Shown here: positions 1 through 10,175 of the stretch, in pieces | How positions within the stretch are numbered: the stretch's first letter is position 1 | Layout of the letters: every line of letters begins with the position of its first letter | NCBI GenBank assembly: GCA_945910035.1 | Contig: OX246756.1 | Span: 50,865,808 to 50,929,807 of the forward strand | Source: Brachypalpus laphriformis | Lineage: Eukaryota > Arthropoda > Insecta > Diptera > Syrphidae | DNA length: 64,000 bases | Direction of reading: 5' to 3' | The notes under the pieces: model-generated | The model's input: only the letters and a program-made list of their open reading frames with translations | The model's database searches: none | What the model was told of the DNA's origin: nothing | Position numbers and translations under genes: made by a program

Positions 1-1147
1 TAGGAGAGTAAGATACGTTCTACGACTAATAACATTAATATGTGCTTCCCAGAATAAAGTCTCATCAATTTTAAAACCAAGACTTTCCACGCACTTAGAA
101 TAAGGTATTAACACTCCATTGAGATATAGATTGCCTAGATTAGACGAAATAGAATGCCTGTAAATTGCAATGGCTTTAGATTTCAGAGGGTTAAGCTTCA
201 AGTTGTTCAAAGTAGCCCACAAAGATATATTATCTAAATTAGCATTAATCTCACAAATGGAACTCTCAATGTCTTTCAGGGGTACATAATGAACAACTTG
301 GGCATCATCAGCATACAGGTGAATATTAGAATTGGGAACGGCGGATGGAAGGTCGTTAATAAAAAGGCTGAAAAGCAAAGGTCCCAAAACTGATCCCTGG
401 GGTACACCTTGACCTAAATTTAAGAATGAGGACACCGAGGACTCTAAGTTTACCTTTTGGCGTCTGCCCTTAAGGTAGGACCATATAAGTCTGCAAGAGG
501 TACGAGCAAATTGAAAATTAGAAACAAGTTTGGAACATAGAATGTTATGATCAATGGTGTCGAATGCCTTTGTAAAATCAAGCAGCACAAGAAAGATAGC
601 ACATTTTTTATCGATGTTAAAGCGGATTTCATCAGTAATAGCAATCATAGCTGAAGTAGTGCTGTGATGTCGGCGAAAGCCTGATTGAAAACGGTAGAAT
701 AGATTATTAACACTGAGAAATTCCATCATTTGATTTTTCAAGTTAATTTCAAAAACCTTAGAAAGAATGGGTAAAATAGAAATTGGTCGAAATTCGGAAA
801 GCACTGCAGGAAATGATCCAGTCTTGGGTATAGGTATAACTTTCGCCTCTTTCCAGGCCTCAGGAAAAGTAGAAGTCATTATCGCAGTATTAATAATGTG
901 GACAAATGGGTTACTAAATGCAGGCAAAAGAATTTTAATAAATTTTAAAGAAAGCTTGTCAAGACCGATGGAATTCGTCTTAATAGAGAATAAAGCAGTT
1001 AGGAAATCATAATAGGAAATACTACGAAAAAAGAAACCGCTTTCATTAACTCCTTCAATATTAAAACTTTCCATCATGTTGGACGGTGGCTGAACAAAAT
1101 GTTCATTGAATTCATCCGCTGACCAATTGTAAGTAATTTTTTGTTTT
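1..1147 (-). pseudogene. LINE ORF2, reverse transcriptase half (open to the window edge)
   Basis: Reading minus from about 1139, one frame stays open without a stop to position 1. It contains, in order, the fingers motif FRPISILP, the first catalytic block LVLLDFTKAFDTIDHN, GVPQGSVLGPLLFSLFINDL and the catalytic YADD, followed by the thumb (LKLNPLKSKAI). It synthesises cDNA on nicked target DNA during target-primed retrotransposition. It is separated from the endonuclease by a single frameshift in a short A-run (T6-G-T5 on the plus strand, around 1136-1148). Without that shift, EN and RT would form one ORF2. The 3' end and tail lie outside the window. Confidence 0.85.
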
Positions 1148-2432
1148 TATTGACTACACCAAAGTTTCTGGCCTTTTTCCAAAAATCTTTTGAATCTCTA
1201 ATATTAGAGAATTCATTCACTCCAAGTTGACGTTTCTGTTTCTTTATCAGGTTGGTAACTCTATTTCGAAATTTAGCATATATTTTCCAATTTGCATGAG
1301 TCCTATCTTCCTGATAGGCATTAAATGCAAGATCCCTCAAGGTTTTAGCATTAATTACATCAATATTATACCAGGAACAATTAGAGTTACGCTGTGTAGC
1401 TGTTTTTAAAGGAACATGTCGATCAAATAAAGATAAAACAATAGAAGTCAAGTAGTTAACTTGAATGTTGACATCATTTGTGCAATAAAGGAGCGATAGG
1501 TCAACTCTATTGTAATCTCTAAATAAAGCCGCAAGATCCAGAGATCTATAATCCCTGTAAGCATATACTGGTTTAACCAACTCCACACGAAAATCAAATG
1601 CTATAAATATAAAGGCATGCTTGGAAATATTACTTATCCAGAATTGGTAAGATAACAGAATTTTCGCAGGACAACTGGTCACAAAAATATCCAAGAGGGA
1701 AGTAGATCCGTGATGCACATCGTAATGTGTTTCCGCATTATTTGTTTCTACGAACAGCCCATATTGCTCGAAAAATGATAGCACTCTTTCTCGAATAGGA
1801 TCCACAAGTAAATTCAAATTGAAGTCACCGACAATAATAATATTACTGTAGTTGACTGATATAGTACTTAAAACATCATCAAGAATAGAAAGATCTCCAC
1901 TAGACCTATAAACAACTCCAACAAGACATACTTCAGAGCCAAAACTTACTTGAACAAAGATATATTCAATATCAGTTCCACTGGATGTACGAATGACTTT
2001 ACACATAAACTGATCGCATACGTATAGCGCAACACCACCACCCCTTAAACCAATCCTATCATTTCTGAATATATTGAAGCCAGGGATATTCAACAGAGTA
2101 TTTGTATGATGTTCTTTAAGCCAAGTTTCAGATATGCCAACAATTTTCAAATTTGAAGTAGAAATAAGGTCTTTAATTTCGATAAATTTATCAACACGTT
2201 TCTGAGGATATATACTCTGTGCATTAAGGTGGCCAACGTTCAGGGCGTGAAGGGTGTGAGACTGATCAAGAACTGATAAACATGAGCAATCATTATTATT
2301 TAAAAAATTAGGACCTCGAATCATGATTCTTAGAAATCGGTTTACAGATGTGCGAAAAGAAAAATTTATATAAAAATGTGAATATAAAAGAGTATAACAA
2401 TAGAATAAAAATAATAGTAATAATAAATTCAC
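1148..2432 (-). pseudogene. LINE ORF2, endonuclease half
   Basis: Encodes an exonuclease-endonuclease-phosphatase (EEP) type endonuclease that nicks target DNA for LINE integration. Visible motifs in order: LNVGHLNAQS near residue 65, VGISETWL (catalytic Glu), RGGGVALYV, VGVVYRS, IVGDFNLN (catalytic Asp-Phe-Asn), LLDIFVT. The final SDH catalytic motif of the family reads SKH here, so the partner aspartate is replaced by lysine; this could be decay of this copy. A hydrophobic N-terminus precedes the domain, and the real start is uncertain. The frame runs into a stop at 1074, but homology to the RT frame switches near 1139 after an A-run frameshift. Confidence 0.85.
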
Positions 2433-2551
2433 GAGCGGATGTAACTCAGTTTAAACACAAGCAAAGATAAAGTATTTAAATTTGATTATATACATACATA
2501 TGTAGAAGCATATATTTGCAAAAAAAAGAAGAAAAAAGAAAGAAAATGTAG

Positions 2552-3437
2552 TTAGTTGGGTTTAGAAATCAATGAATTAACTTCAGAAATATGATTAATC
2601 TTTCTAACTTGACTATCCAATGTTGTCACGAAAACTTTTCCGAATCGTGAGAAGGCAGCAGCAATTTTACCAGTCGTCTTAAGAGTTTGACAATGCCGTA
2701 AGATTGAAAACTGGTATGATGTTAAATTTTCATTTATGTAGATTCACATTGAGTGTGAGTCGTTTTTTGTTCTTGAAATACATTTTCATTATGGATTCCT
2801 TTTGATCAGATGAACGCAGTTTGACAAGGAAGGAATTTTTCTTCTTGATGCGGTAGCACTTCATGATCATGTCCGCTGATATGCAAGCATTAAGCTTTTC
2901 GCAAACTAAAAGAAAAACTTGGACATCAGAAAGTTGTTTATTTGCATCCAAAAAACTGATAGGGACTCCAGAGACAATGACATCGTTTTGTTTACTTTCG
3001 TGTTCAAAGTATTCCATCCTCTTCTGCTGCTTTTCTGCAATCTTCTCCAGGTCACAAATTCTGGCTTGATCGACTTTGTTACTGGCAGCAGCAGTTAAAA
3101 GGCTTTCTTGCAATTTCGTCACAGTTGCAGATAATACACTAAGTTGAGAACTGATCATGGTGAATTCTTCAAGGAGGTTGGCCAGGGCTTTCTTCACATC
3201 GTTCAGGCTAGAAACATCACAAGAACTCGTAGCACCAGCATTTGGTATCACACCAGAGGGATCGCAGCAGCTCGGGCACTTCCATTTTTGTCGGGACGGG
3301 TCCGCTTTAGCTTCATTGAAGGAGTGTCTCGACAGACCAGCACACGTGAAGTGGAATTTTTTTGCGCAATACCCACAGATAACAAAGTAATTGCCTTCCA
3401 CTTTGTTCGAACACTTGGCACATTTGTCTGAAGACAT
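2552..3437 (-). pseudogene. LINE ORF1 with PHD-type zinc finger, frameshifted near its end
   Basis: Residues about 5-57 form a PHD-like cysteine/histidine finger (CAKC...CGYC...HFTCAG...CPSC). Residues 85-160 are a leucine-rich, probably coiled-coil stretch, followed by an RNA-binding-like domain (QNDVIVSGVPISF). ORF1 proteins of this kind coat the LINE RNA. The annotated frame stops at 2730, but a second frame from about 2740 to a stop at 2552 continues the family's conserved C-terminal segment (INENLTSYQFSIL, then FGKVFVTT). One single-base frameshift near 2740 therefore breaks an otherwise complete protein. The start ATG at 3437 is followed directly by the finger, as expected. Confidence 0.85.
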
Positions 3438-3586
3438 GACAATTTAGGTTATGTAGTTTGTCAACAAAAATGCAACTTGTGATAAAAACTTGATTATACC
3501 GAAAGTAAAATGAACTTCACAATGCACAAATGCAATGACCATTAAATAGTACTTTAAAATACCAAAAATAGTTCTATCTAATCAAA

Positions 3587-4735
3587 TTAACGAGTAAAAT
3601 TAAAAAAAACTTTAGGCCTTTTGGTGCCTTTTACAGCTTTCCGAAGTGAATAATTGGAATCTTTTTTCGCTGTTAAACTTTCAAGGTAAGAGGCTATTGC
3701 ACGATTCTTAAAATCCTTAATAGTCTTCTTCAACAAATTGCACAGACGATTCAAGTGTGCTTTATGCTGCGGAGCACGACTCTGTTGCCATTTTGTATGC
3801 GCTTTTCTTTTTTCCTTGACCAATTCTTTTATTTCCGGAGGATATCGCAAACCGTATCTGTCCGGCGTTTTTCTTGGATTGGGCGTATTATTCCAAGAGG
3901 CGAGCTGTACGACCTCAACGAAGCGATCAACTTCAACCTCAAGTTCATAGGGTGTCGTAAGTGGAACGCTTAGTTCAACATTATCTTCAATTCCGTTCCT
4001 AAAGCCTTTCCAGTTAGTTGTTCGACCAGTTAATCTCGCTGGCTCTAGGTTATAGACTAGTTTTTCGCTGATTGTTAAAATAACCGGGGAATGATCAGAC
4101 GACAGATCAAAGCTGTCTTCGACTTTTATGTGGTTGGTAGATATTCCTTTCACAACGAAAAAATCGATCAGGTCAGGTATTTTCGAAGTATCAGTTGGCC
4201 AGTAAGTCGGTTTAACCGTCGAATGGAAATCACAACTGTACCCCACAAGTACCCCATAGAGCATTCTACCTTTTTTCGAGCTGTATCTTGAGCCCCAGAA
4301 CGTGTGTTTCGCACTAAAGTCGCCGCCGATGATAAAATTAGGTTTCAGCGATTCAAACAAGTTAGTAAAATCTGATTTTTCATGCGCATAACGCGGTGGA
4401 CAGTAGATAGATGAGATTTTAAGAGTACGCTGACTATTTTTAACTCGAACCGTGCACAGTTGCAAAGTTTCAAGTTCTATCTTTAGGTATTCGGATTGTT
4501 CGATGCAGTCTTTAATAAATAACGATGATCCGCCTCTCGCTTTTCCCGAAGGGTGACAAGCGTGGTAATCATTATAGCCTCTTATTTTTAAATGCGATTC
4601 CTTTTTTACGTGGGTTTCAGAAATCAAGCAAATATCAATATCTTTTTCGCGCATGAATATTTCCAATTCGTCGAGTTTTTTCAAGAGTCCGTTTGCATTC
4701 CAAGTACATAATTTTAACATTCGTTTGTCAATCAT
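3587..4735 (-). pseudogene. Jockey-type LINE ORF2, endonuclease part only
   Basis: EEP endonuclease of a Jockey-clade element: LKLCTWNANGL near the N-terminus, DICLISETHV (catalytic Glu), ARGGSSLFI, SIYCPPRY, IIGGDFSAKH where most relatives have GDFNAKH, IPDLIDFFV and LSSDHSPVI (intact SDH). The C-terminal part (residues 270-380) is the linker toward RT, ending in KGTKRPKVFF. The RT itself is absent: the sequence breaks at 3587, where the leader of the CR1-group LINE begins in the same orientation. Whether the RT resumes left of the window cannot be seen. The start codon is fixed by an ATGA overlap with the ORF1 stop (ATG 4735-4733, TGA 4734-4732). Confidence 0.88.
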
Positions 4736-6387
4736 ATTCTAGTTGAAGTACGCGTTTTCTGAGAATTATTTTCAAGCTTTACCAGCCTATCGAGAATAAT
4801 TTTATTTATTTTGCTTTGTTCTTCAAATTTCTCGAGAATAACCGACAAAACATGAGAGACAGGGTCCGTCGAAATTTGAACGTTTTTTGGTTTTTCGGAT
4901 GCCGCAGTCTGAGCTTAAGTCTGCTCTCCTGCTGTCCAAATGTCATTACCTGACGGCTTTTTCGATGTTAACTTTTCAGTACCGTTTCTTTTAAGAACTG
5001 AGTTCGAGGACTTTTCTGTTGTCACTCTTTCCCTCACCTTTCTGCGCTCTGAACCCGGTAGTTTTAGTTTGGCTAGTTTCTCCTGTGCATTCTTACGCTT
5101 TAGCTTAGTTTGCAGCTTAGATTGTGCAAGGGGCTTAAGGAACACATCTCTCCGTTTTTGCAACTCCTTAGCTACTTCACATCCTCTATAATTTACCGGG
5201 TGCTTTCCCTTACAGTTAGCACATGTTGCAGAGGTTTGTTTATTTACTCCACAGACTTGGGAGAGGTGATTTCCGGCGCATTTCACACATCGCGGTTCTT
5301 TTTTGCTGTACATTTGCGTATGGTTAAATCCTTGGCAACGTTTGCACTGCGGAATCATTCTTAACTTTCTACGCATGGGCTCGATTTTGACTACGATATT
5401 TAGTATGGCTCTAATTCAGTAGATATCGTCGATATTATTCGACATATCGAAGGTAAACATAAAAAGCGGAAGTCCACGACTTACCAAGACGTCCTTATCT
5501 ATTTCCGTTTGTTGCTTCTCCTTCTTGATGATATTAACGGAATCAAGAATTTTAAAGCCTTTGGCTTGAAGGTCAGTCATAACCTCTTCTTTGATGCATA
5601 AGGGGTGGAGTTCCCTTGCAACCACACGATGTGACCTTTCTGACTTGATTTCGAACGTATACCACTGAATCTTTTCGGTATTTAGCTTTTGGGACACAGC
5701 TCGGTAGTCATCGACGTTAATCTTCCACGCATTATCCCTCATAGACATAACCTTATACTTGGATGTTATTATTCCTTTAAGGAGGCTTTGCAACTTATTG
5801 TATTCCGTTATCCCGACGATGTTTATTGCTGGGGGTAGACGAAATTGCGCTCGAAGTTGCTTTTCTTGCGGTTCTTTGTGATTTTGTTCTTTCACGGGCT
5901 CGACTTCGGGTGATGAACCGGCTCTCCGTTTCTTACTAGGTCTTTTCTTTGGGACCCGATACGTTTCGCGTGCTAGCTCTTCTTCGTCTGTGTGATATTC
6001 CAGACTAGCTAAGCGTGCTGGAGTACATTCGCGTTCTCTCTGGATATGCGTGTTCTTTAGTACCTTATTTTCTTCTTTTAATAAGTCTATCTCTTTCTTA
6101 AGATCTTGATAGAGTAGATCCATTTCGTTAAGCTTGATTCGGAGTGTTTTATTTTCTTCCTTAAGACTTTTGTACTTCGCTGAGTCCTGAATTTCGCGCG
6201 CTGGCGCTTCCGGTGGACTTCTTTTCCCGGAGTTATTCGATCTTGGTGGAGGAGATCGACATACCCTTGCACTTTTTAAGAAGGGATTTATTAGTTGCAA
6301 TAACTGGCTCTCCCCAGAATCCGTAATGCCGACCTCCGAAGAGGGTGGATTTTCCAGTGAACCTGGGCTGCCACCTGGGGTAATCAA
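4732..6387 (-). pseudogene. Jockey-type LINE ORF1 (gag-like), two premature stops
   Basis: One reading frame of 552 codons, interrupted by TGA at 5416-5418 and TAA at 4915-4917, encodes a nucleic-acid-binding Gag-like protein. In order: a Ser/Pro-rich N-terminus; a coiled coil (residues about 70-115, rich in KEEN and LKKE heptads); a basic segment; the pre-C2HC domain (residues about 190-325); and CCHC knuckles (CKRCQGFNH, CVKCAGNH, CANCKGKH). In the first knuckle the last cysteine is serine (HTQMYS). A C-terminal coiled tail reaches the TGA that overlaps the ORF2 ATG. This layout is typical of the Jockey clade. Both stops are single-base changes, so the copy is recently dead. Confidence 0.85.
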
Positions 6388-6510
6388 TCATTTTGTTTTG
6401 TTCATTGCATTTTGTGTATACATTACGCTCGGTATACGGAGGGTAGATTTTAGTCGCCTCTTACGACAAGCATGCCTACCTCGGGTATATTCTAACCCCT
6501 AACCGAAGGG
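6388..6510 (-). promoter_or_regulatory. 5' leader of the Jockey-type LINE
   Basis: This stretch lies directly upstream of the ORF1 start at 6387. It contains the minus-strand motif GTCGTAAGAGGCGACTA (6451-6467), which from memory recurs in the 5' regions of many insect retrotransposons, followed by a GC-rich stretch near 6470-6510 that could pair with itself. Jockey elements carry internal promoters at their 5' end, so this is a plausible promoter/leader; function is inferred. Confidence 0.5.
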
Positions 6511-6745
6511 TGTAAACAAACTGGGTGAGGACTTAGACAACATCACCAGACAGGTAATGAGCAGGGAAGATGCCTGTGAAGCAGTTAGCGACACTGTAGC
6601 AACTATTACGAAAGAGCAGCGAAGACAGGAGTGACAACGAAATGCAGTGCAGGAGGCTCCCAATACGAACGAGCTGAGTATCTGACGTTGAAGTGCCCCC
6701 TTGCGATGAAATGCTTGATGGGTGTGCCACGAGAATCAGGAGTAG
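6511..6745. other. Unassigned stretch, possible decayed coding remnant
   Basis: No gene can be supported. On the plus strand a short open run (about 6520-6637) reads like coding sequence (EDLDNITRQV, then SDTVATITKEQ) before a stop, and could be a fragment of a LINE ORF1, but I cannot match it to a family. Confidence 0.3.
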
Positions 6746-6749
6746 AAGG

Positions 6750-7595
6750 GGGGATGGGTGTAGAAATCAAACACTGTTACTGAGTACGGATTCAGTTTCG
6801 TCTTCAAAAGATTCCCACCTCTGGCGTAGGAAAAAAGAATATATGCCTGACCCCGTTCCCTCTCTAGTCTTAGAACCATTTATGTACGAAGGCAAGGTGA
6901 AAAGTTCTCGGCCTGACGCAGAGATAGCGTTCCAATCAGCAAAAATGTATGTTTCCTGATTGTGAACAGAAACTGTATTCCTTTGTCAATCTTCCCCAAC
7001 AAGGTACATCGCTTCGTATGATGTGTTAAAGTCTAAGACACCAAGGATAACGTCCGATTCACCAGGAATATTGGGAAATGATTGCCTAAGAATGGAGCTA
7101 TGCCTCCATTACTGGTTTTGAACAGACCTAGATTAGTGAGCCGAAGCGCGCTATTGCCCGCTTGTTATTTTCTTTGGCGTAGAGCACCCATAATGGCAAT
7201 GTAGGTGGTTCTTTGTACCATGGTCAACATATCCCGCAAGTTTTTCGTATTCATTGCCTTCCACCTTCTACAAGAGGCCCATACGTAAGAATGATTTCCA
7301 TGATGTACAGCCGATTTCGGGCCCCATTTTGCCCCGGAGTCTTCTTACAAATGAAGAGACCATTGTGAGCCTTACGAACTATTTCCTGTAGTTAAGTTTT
7401 CATTTCAGTTTTCTGTATAGCATTAAACCTACTTAGATATCTAGCGCGATCCGAAAGGGAAGGGTGTTATCTTATATTTCCTGCTGAAGAGTACCAACTC
7501 TATCTTGTCTAGGTTGACGTGTGGTTCACAATCGCTGGCCCATTTTCCGAGACTATTAAGAGATAGTTAATTCTATTAATCAGTGTCAGTTGTTA
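6750..7595 (-). mobile_element. LOA-like LINE fragment, heavily decayed
   Basis: Minus-strand remnant covering the C-terminal part of RT and the start of RNase H of a LOA-like element. The segment 7030-7140 is clearly related to 31785-31895, and 7180-7590 to 33340-33700 (for example the shared stretch around the phrase accatggtcaacatatcc). Translation gives broken pieces such as an RT thumb and the region preceding the YTDGS motif of RNase H. Many stops are present and no open frame survives. Confidence 0.6.
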
Positions 7596-7599
7596 TAGT

Positions 7600-7891
7600 G
7601 GGCGCCGTGGCGTAAGTGGTTAGTTTGTCGGATCACTACGCATGAGGTTCCAAGTTCGAATCCCAGAAAACACCAAAAAGTTTTCCACGGTTCCACCTCT
7701 CGCGAGCGTCTGACAAACATCCGAGAGTATTGTTGTCACGAAAAAGCTTCCCAAATTGCCGTTCGGATTCGGCACTAAACTTTAGGTCCCTTCCATTTGT
7801 GTGAAAAATATAACGCACACAACATGAGTGGTTGCGAGAAGCTAGGCCCTGGCACTTAAAGAGCTGTTGCGCCAAATACTTTTTTTTTTTT
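7600..7891 (+). repeat. tRNA-derived SINE
   Basis: The first 75 bases look like a degenerate tRNA gene: an A-box-like tggcgtaagtggttag near 7608 and a B-box ggttccaagttcgaatccc near 7646. A tRNA-unrelated body follows to a T-run at 7879-7890, which may be a pol III terminator or tail. It is not a working tRNA: no paired acceptor stem is visible and the body continues beyond the tRNA length. Such SINEs are copied by LINE machinery. No target-site duplication was recognised. Confidence 0.6.
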
Positions 7892-8255
7892 GAATTTATT
7901 CTTTTCAGCCTCTCTACTGAAGAGTAGTAGAATTGAGCTCATGTGTAGTGCAGTAGTAAAATGCATTTAAGAATGCTTAGTGTAGTAGATGTGCAATTTT
8001 AGTAGAGCGAGATCCCTGTTGGGTGGCATTGCTCAAGCTTTGCAATAGCTGTGTAAGAAAACAATATAGAGACTCTATTTAGACTCACACATCGGATGTA
8101 TCTAAAGCTCAATGTAGTTCGCTTAGGCAAATTAGGCAAAATGCAGCTGCACTCTGCATAATAGATCAGTTTAAAACGATTCATCAAAGAATTCAGTTCG
8201 ATTGATTTATTGATTATCCGTGAAAATAGTACGAGTATATAATTGTATCCGTAAC
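7892..8255. other. No gene seen; upstream region of the zinc-knuckle gene
   Basis: AT-rich sequence between the SINE and the zinc-knuckle start codon. It may hold the promoter and 5' UTR of that gene, but I see no convincing TATA box or initiator. Confidence 0.3.
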
Positions 8256-8504
8256 ATGGCTGATCAAAGTGAAGTGCGTTGCTTTCGATGTGGCGCCAGA
8301 GGACACTATGCAGATGCATGCAAATTGAAATTAACATGCTTCGGTTGTGGACAAGAGGGGCACTATGCTAATGAACGAGCATGTCCAAATTTCCGTGGTG
8401 ACAGAAGTCTAGAAGTGAACTGTGCCGAAGACGAAGTGTGTTATAAATGCGGAGAGCATGGACATTACGCTCATACATGCGATAAGGACTCTGACAAAGA
8501 ATAA
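8256..8504 (+). CDS. Small CCHC zinc-knuckle protein (CNBP-like), 82 aa
   Basis: An intact single-exon frame of 82 codons with three CCHC zinc knuckles: CFRCGARGHYADAC (residues 9-22), CFGCGQEGHYANERAC (28-43, with six rather than four residues before the last Cys) and CYKCGEHGHYAHTC (62-75), ending in an acidic tail. Knuckles of this kind bind single-stranded nucleic acid; CNBP/byr3 proteins use them in RNA and translational control, but usually have six to seven, so this is about half the usual length. I chose the ATG at 8256 because MADQSEVRCF leads straight into the first knuckle; an upstream in-frame ATG at 8220 would add 12 residues. An AATAAA follows at 8591. It may be a short gene, or an intronless retrocopy that has stayed open. 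Confidence 0.65.
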   Translation: MADQSEVRCFRCGARGHYADACKLKLTCFGCGQEGHYANERACPNFRGDRSLEVNCAEDEVCYKCGEHGHYAHTCDKDSDKE

Positions 8505-8590
8505 ATCCTCAAGCGAAGAACTGTAATTGCCCTTTTTTGGTACGAGTATTTTAATTAATGAACAAATTACATTTTGTGTATATTGAAATT

Positions 8591-8596
8591 AATAAA
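8591..8596 (+). terminator. Polyadenylation signal AATAAA
   Basis: Consensus AATAAA 87 bases after the stop of the zinc-knuckle gene, in an AT-rich 3' UTR. Placement fits a 3' end for that transcript; usage is inferred. Confidence 0.45.
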
Positions 8597-8884
8597 ATTG
8601 TTTAAAAACTTTCTTGGCAATTTGTGCACATACGGTTTTTCTTTTTTTGTTCTTGTTGGTTTTCCTTATTTTGGTAATGCTATGAGAATTGATGGTTGAC
8701 AAAAGGCGGATAGAGCAATGCCAGATCATCTTAATCTTCTACTATTTAGAATCATCTAGGTACATGCTACACATAGGTCATTTTAATTGGAGCAATACTT
8801 GACATATTGTATATCCGAAGCATATAACTGAATTTTCAGACTTTAAGACTGTTATACATTTCAATCGAAATCTACTCGTATATA

Positions 8885-10175
8885 ACGGGTGGGCCATCTA
8901 GTGATTTCTTTTTAAATCATAGGTTATTTTGACACTGACAGCTGTTTCCCGCTCAAAATCTTGACAGAAAGTCAGTATCATACCTCCGCGAAACGAAATG
9001 AGTCGCATTACGCTTGAACAGCATTGGGAAATATTGAAAACTTATTTCAAAAGTGAGTGCTGTGTAGCCCAAACAGTGCGTTTTTTGAAAAGAAGTTTTG
9101 GCCGAAATGAAGCACCCACCGCGCCAGCTGTACGCAAGTTTGTGCAAAAAGTTCGTGGGACTGGTATGCTAGTGGACAAGACTCATGGTCCCCGTCGTCG
9201 TACGGTGCGCACAGACGAGAATGTGGCTGCTGTAGCCGAGAGTGTGAGACTCAATTCACGAAAATCAACTCGTCATCGATCTCAACAGCTCAACATTTCA
9301 CGCACTAGCCTGAGGAGAATTCTGCACAAAGATCTGGGATTATTCGCTTACAAGGTCAAATTGATTCAGCAATTGAAAGCGCATGACCATCCGCTTCGTT
9401 ATCGCTTCGCAGTTTGGGCCTTAGAGCAGCTTGAATTGAACAACGATTTTGGGCAAAAATCATATTTTCTGACGAGGCAAATTTTCATCGCGGCGGCTAC
9501 GTTAACAAACAAAATTGCCGCATCTGGGGCTCGGAAAATCCGCATGTTATTGTCGAGAAGCCAATGCATCCACAGAGAGTGACAGTTTGGTGCGGGTTGT
9601 GGAGTGGTGGCATCATTGGACCATTTTTCTTCGAAAATGAGGCCAGGAACAACGTTTCGGTCAACGGTGCGCGTTACTGAGCCATGTTAACGACTTTTGT
9701 TTTTACTCAAATTGAAGACATGGATTTGGACGACCTCTGGTTCATGCAGGATGTCACACAGCCTATGCCACAATCGTTCTTTTGCGCACCAAATTCCCAA
9801 ATTGTGTTATCAGCCGTCTGGGCGATGTCAATTGGCCGCCTTGGAGCTGCGATTTGACCCCTTTGGACTTTTTTTGTGGGGAATCGTGAAGGACCGATGT
9901 TATGCCAACAATCCGGAAACGATTCAAGCACTTAAGGCCAATATCATCCAAGCAATCCGTAAGCTACAGCCCGAAACCATCAACAAGGTCTTGGAAAATT
10001 GGAGTGATAGAATGCGCTACTGCGAGGCCAGCTGAGGCAGCCACTTGAACGACGTTGTATTCCATAATTAATGGGAATATTTGCTCTTACTAATAAAGTC
10101 ATAATACATGGAAAAATTTCACTTTGTTCATTTTATTGCATTTTTAAAAAGAAACTTTGTAGTTGGCCCACCCTG
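8885..10175 (+). mobile_element. Tc1/mariner-superfamily DNA transposon (probably DD41D type), dead copy
   Basis: Imperfect terminal inverted repeats of about 30 bp are visible: the left end reads ACGGGTGGGCCATCT and the right end, reversed, CAGGGTGGGCCAACT, both followed by a matching TTTCTTTTTAAA. TA dinucleotides flank both ends (8883-8884, 10176-10177), as expected for the superfamily. The total length of 1291 bp is normal for a full element. The single gene inside is broken in several places. Confidence 0.85.
8998..10035 (+). pseudogene. Mariner-superfamily transposase, four lesions
   Basis: The N-terminal 150 residues hold the two helix-turn-helix DNA-binding units (MSRITLEQHWEIL..., then SRKSTRHRSQQLNISRTSLRRI is the second). 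A frameshift near 9454 moves into the frame with IIFSDEANFH, carrying the first catalytic Asp, then WGSENPHVIVEKP. A TGA at 9678-9680 interrupts this frame. A short deletion near 9750 removes residues just after the second Asp (MQD), and a last frameshift in the T-run near 9876 follows CDLTPLDFFLW with the third Asp. Allowing for the deletion, the last two aspartates would be about 41 residues apart, which suggests the DD41D (rosa-like) group. It cannot be active. Confidence 0.85.

Larger units (their letters stand above)
1..3590 (-). mobile_element. CR1-group non-LTR retrotransposon, runs off left edge
   Basis: A two-ORF LINE read right to left: ORF1 with a PHD-type zinc finger (3437-2552), ORF2 with an apurinic-type endonuclease (2432-1148) and a reverse transcriptase (1147 to the edge). 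The RT has the GVPQGSVLGPLLF and YADD signatures. A PHD-bearing ORF1 is known from the CR1 group, which is why I place it there; the clade is an inference. The leader (about 3438-3590) is AT-rich and abuts the broken end of the Jockey element, whose ORF2 stops at 3587. Damage is slight: one frameshift in each ORF, so the copy is fairly young. Confidence 0.85.

Noticed and set aside
7600..7680. Possible tRNA gene
   Set aside because: A-box and B-box are present, but no matching acceptor stem is visible and the repeat continues well past tRNA length; a tRNA-derived SINE fits better.
7999..8337. 112-codon minus-strand frame over the zinc-knuckle gene
   Set aside because: Antisense to the clear CCHC knuckles, no recognisable domain; a shadow frame.
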